DNA from: a virus | Virus record (IMG/VR): IMGVR_UViG_3300025704_000070 | Location: 1-33,298 of that record | Length of the DNA stretch: 33,298 nt | Direction: 5' to 3' (one strand) | Shown: piece by piece, positions 31,262 to 33,298 of the stretch | Position numbering within the stretch: the stretch's first letter is position 1 | How the letters are laid out: each line of letters begins with the position of its first letter | The notes under the pieces: model-generated | What the model saw: the letters and a program-made list of their open reading frames with translations, nothing else | Databases searched by the model: none | What the model was told of the DNA's origin: nothing | Made by a program: the position numbers and the translations under genes

Positions 31262-31400
31262 ACATTAAATACCATTTGTGAGTTGTGTACAGGATAGTAA
31301 CTGCAAGCAATATGATTTTTAAAGCCATATCTATATTAGTAAAGCTTAACGTAAACGCTGATAAATTCATTACATACAATTTCATATCCTGAAAACTCAT
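31230..31400 (-). CDS. Holin-like small membrane protein (56 aa)
   Basis: ATG 31400 overlaps the preceding stop by one base (TAATG), and TAA 31230 lies inside the endolysin gene. A membrane helix spans about residues 25-40 (ALKIILLAVTILYTT), followed by a charged tail (EENKRKHKL). The segment FTLSFTNIDMALKI is familiar from short holin-like proteins near M15 endolysins in Bacteroidetes phages. It may be the holin, an antiholin or an accessory. Confidence 0.65.
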   Translation of the reverse strand: MSFQDMKLYVMNLSAFTLSFTNIDMALKIILLAVTILYTTHKWYLMYEENKRKHKL

Positions 31401-31633
31401 TATTCTTTTTCTTTAATTTCTTCATACGACCCATCCTTTAGGTCTATGTTTATTTTACCATATTTTTCTTCTAATGATTTTTTACTTTCTTCTTGTTTAG
31501 AAATTTCATCAGCGTACATATGGTTTAAGCTATGTATTTGTGTGCTTAATAAACCGATGTCGTGTTTAATAGCATTTAGCTTACCTTGTTGTTCTTGTAA
31601 TTCTTTTAATTCTTCTTTTGTAATTTTTGACAT
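31400..31633 (-). CDS. Coiled-coil protein (77 aa) after the tail fibre
   Basis: The protein is Lys/Glu-rich coiled coil throughout (ELKELQEQQGKLNAIKHDIG). Small coiled-coil proteins of this type, starting MSKITKEEL, commonly follow tail fibre genes in Bacteroidetes phages; their role is not established to me. It is coupled to the holin-like gene. Confidence 0.6.
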   Translation of the reverse strand: MSKITKEELKELQEQQGKLNAIKHDIGLLSTQIHSLNHMYADEISKQEESKKSLEEKYGKINIDLKDGSYEEIKEKE

Positions 31634-31665
31634 TTTATTAATTTTATGATTAAGATATAAATATA

Positions 31666-33298
31666 CTAATTTTTACATTTACATTCTTGTTTCAATTTGT
31701 CTACTTCTGCTTTTAGTTCTTGTATTGACTTAACTAATAATGGAACTATTTTAGAGTAATCAACACCTTGCATTTCTTCTGCATCTTTTTCTCCTGAAAC
31801 TGCTTGAGGTAAAACTTCTTGCAGTTCGTGAGCCATTACTCCATAACTTCTGCTTTCATCTGTTTTCCATTTAAAGTCATAAACAGGTATTTTAGAAACT
31901 TTGTCAAGTCCATTAAAATCTTGTAAATCTTCTTTTAATCTATAATCAGAAGATGTAATATAAGATGTTGCAGAACCACTTGTTTGAATTTTACCTACTA
32001 ATCCATTTCCATTATAAAACAGTACCAAATTTACATCTCCTGTTGTAGATGATGCCATTCTTAATATCATCCTATTTGAAGTTTCATCAGTAAAAGCACT
32101 TCCATAAACAGAAGTTCCGTTTGGTGTACCTGTAGTACCAAATAAAACATCCCCCCCAGATGTTATACGCATTCTTTCTGTAGGAGTTGAACTTCCACTT
32201 GCTTTAGTAAACATTCTTAATTCACTTGGAACAGTACCATCTCCATTTGCTACAATATCAGATGTTTTTGTAAAAGGAGAACCTGCATCGCTTTGTTGTG
32301 AATATAATTGTAAACCTGCTGTTGCTGAATATGTTTTCTCGCTTGTTCCCCCAGTAGTAAATATTTTTACGATACCTGAACTGTCTATTATCATTCTTGT
32401 TGTTTCAGCAGTACCAAATGCTAAATAATCGCCATTATGTTTATATGAAACAAAACCTTTATATTGTGAACCACCTGAAGTTCCATCTGCAAAATATATA
32501 TCTCCAGAACCTGTTGTTCCACTACCTATTGTTATTAAACCATTATTTGTAGCTGTACTTGTATCTCCTACTTGTAACGCTGCTTGATAAGGAAAGGGAT
32601 TATTAACTGTACTAACTCCTATTCCTACGTTTCCTGAAGTATCAATAGATATTAAACCATTTCCTGTTAACGAAGGATAATCAGTTGCTGAATATGCAAA
32701 AGTTAATGCTTCACTATTTGAATAATCTCTACCAATTCGCCAAGTTGCATTACTTGTTGAATTTTGAAATGCTATAGAACTGTCATCATTTCCTCTATTT
32801 ACAGTAATAGAAGCACCTTCAACGTGAAGTTTTTGTTCAGGGTCAGTAGTTCCTATTCCTACGTTTCCTGAACTGTCTATTGTTAAAGCATCAGTAATTG
32901 TTCCTGATTGTTTGGTTCTAAATATTAATTCTCCATTATTAATATCAATTCTACGAGCAGAAATTTCTGCAATATTAATAGTTCCAATTTCATATTCTGT
33001 TGTTACATACCCTGTAAAAGGACTTGCTGAATAATTTCTTAAAACTAAAGCAGTTTCATCAGAGCCATTTACACCTTGTGCTTGTATTGTTACTTTTGAA
33101 CTTGATGTTGCTGATATAGTTCCAATTCCTACGTTTCCAGAACTGTCTATACGCATTCTTTCTGTATTTGCAGTAAATAGCCTCATTGAATCGTCTGGGT
33201 GTGCATATTGTATTAACCCTTTATATTGGTCGTTTGTACCTGTTCCATCAGCAAAAGCTAATTGACCATAAGCATTAGTTGCACTAAAAACAGTTATT
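31666..33298 (-). CDS. Tail fibre protein, C-terminal third with S74 chaperone domain
   Basis: The frame is open from the window end to TAG at 31666; Met at 33186 is internal. Together with 1-2941 it forms one gene of 1,476 residues. Repeated DSSGNVGIGT-type motifs form fibre modules. The C-terminal 94 residues are an intramolecular chaperone of the S74 (endosialidase) type: SSDYRLKED holds the Ser and Lys used for self-cleavage (Ser about residue 1383), followed by VYDFKWK, YGVMAHELQEVLP and VDYSKIVPLLVKSIQEL, then a coiled coil ending CKCKN. The chaperone would help trimerise the fibre and be cut off. No gap larger than 32 bases separates it from the next gene. Confidence 0.85.
   Translation of the reverse strand, partial: ITVFSATNAYGQLAFADGTGTNDQYKGLIQYAHPDDSMRLFTANTERMRIDSSGNVGIGTISATSSSKVTIQAQGVNGSDETALVLRNYSASPFTGYVTTEYEIGTINIAEISARRIDINNGELIFRTKQSGTITDALTIDSSGNVGIGTTDPEQKLHVEGASITVNRGNDDSSIAFQNSTSNATWRIGRDYSNSEALTFAYSATDYPSLTGNGLISIDTSGNVGIGVSTVNNPFPYQAALQVGDTSTATNNGLITIGSGTTGSGDIYFADGTSGGSQYKGFVSYKHNGDYLAFGTAETTRMIIDSSGIVKIFTTGGTSEKTYSATAGLQLYSQQSDAGSPFTKTSDIVANGDGTVPSELRMFTKASGSSTPTERMRITSGGDVLFGTTGTPNGTSVYGSAFTDETSNRMILRMASSTTGDVNLVLFYNGNGLVGKIQTSGSATSYITSSDYRLKEDLQDFNGLDKVSKIPVYDFKWKTDESRSYGVMAHELQEVLPQAVSGEKDAEEMQGVDYSKIVPLLVKSIQELKAEVDKLKQECKCKN
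33156..33298. repeat. Terminal direct repeat, right copy (circular overlap)
   Basis: Identical to 1-143 except G at 33180 for A at 25. Reading frames agree on both copies, so the tail fibre gene can be joined without a shift. Confidence 0.9.

Noticed and set aside
1-33298. Lysogeny module, CRISPR array, tRNA genes or insertion sequences
   Set aside because: No integrase, repressor, transposase, regularly spaced repeats or tRNA-like folds were recognised on either strand.

Overview
The window looks like one nearly complete, circularly permuted genome of a tailed phage of the siphovirus type. All genes lie on the minus strand, so transcription runs from high to low coordinates. The first 143 bases repeat at the end with a single mismatch, and the tail-fibre gene continues in frame across that seam, which implies a circle of about 33,155 bp. 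The host is probably a member of the Bacteroidetes, most likely Flavobacteriia. The reasons are: DNA at roughly 30% G+C by eye; start codons preceded by A-rich leaders without Shine-Dalgarno sequences; two sites matching the Bacteroidetes promoter pattern TTTG-N20-TATATTTG; and gene families typical of flavobacterial phages. There is no integrase, repressor or tRNA gene, so a lytic lifestyle is likely. These organism and lifestyle calls are inferences.

Layout in transcription order. 31666-29654: coiled-coil protein, holin-like protein, M15 endolysin, a second holin and NinG. 29540-24432: an early recombination and replication block with ERF annealing protein, two small ribbon-helix-helix proteins, SSB, RecA-like ATPase, sigma-like factor, PD-(D/E)XK nuclease, several small proteins and a 5'-3' exonuclease. 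No DNA polymerase, helicase loader or primase was found, so replication presumably leans on the host plus recombination. 24404-20283: ParB-like protein, DpdA, QueC, QueD, QueE, a small membrane protein and a phosphoribosyltransferase-GTP cyclohydrolase I fusion. 20286-18792: terminase small and large subunits. 18805-16775: a run of small unknown genes with two promoters and a GC-rich structured leader. 16686-9297: tail genes, with a probable -1 frameshift in the tail assembly chaperone. 9262-3018: prohead protease, scaffold, major capsid, tail tube, portal and head-tail connector. 2941 across the seam to 31666: a 1,476-residue tail fibre ending in an S74 chaperone domain.

The most notable system is the DNA-modification operon. 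GTP cyclohydrolase I, QueD, QueE and QueC together make preQ0 (7-cyano-7-deazaguanine) from GTP, and DpdA exchanges guanine in DNA for it. No QueF, ArcS, amidotransferase fusion or DpdC is present, so the predicted product is dPreQ0. Unusual points are the phosphoribosyltransferase fusion, which might recycle the guanine released by DpdA, a QueC lacking all four expected zinc cysteines, a QueE with a stretched cysteine cluster, and a ParB-like gene directly upstream of dpdA that may act like DpdB.

Terminators lie after ninG, ssb, the 88-residue gene and the tail tube gene. A motif CGTTATAT sits 2-8 bases upstream of five start codons, mostly those opening structural blocks and the modification operon, and is a candidate phage-specific control element.
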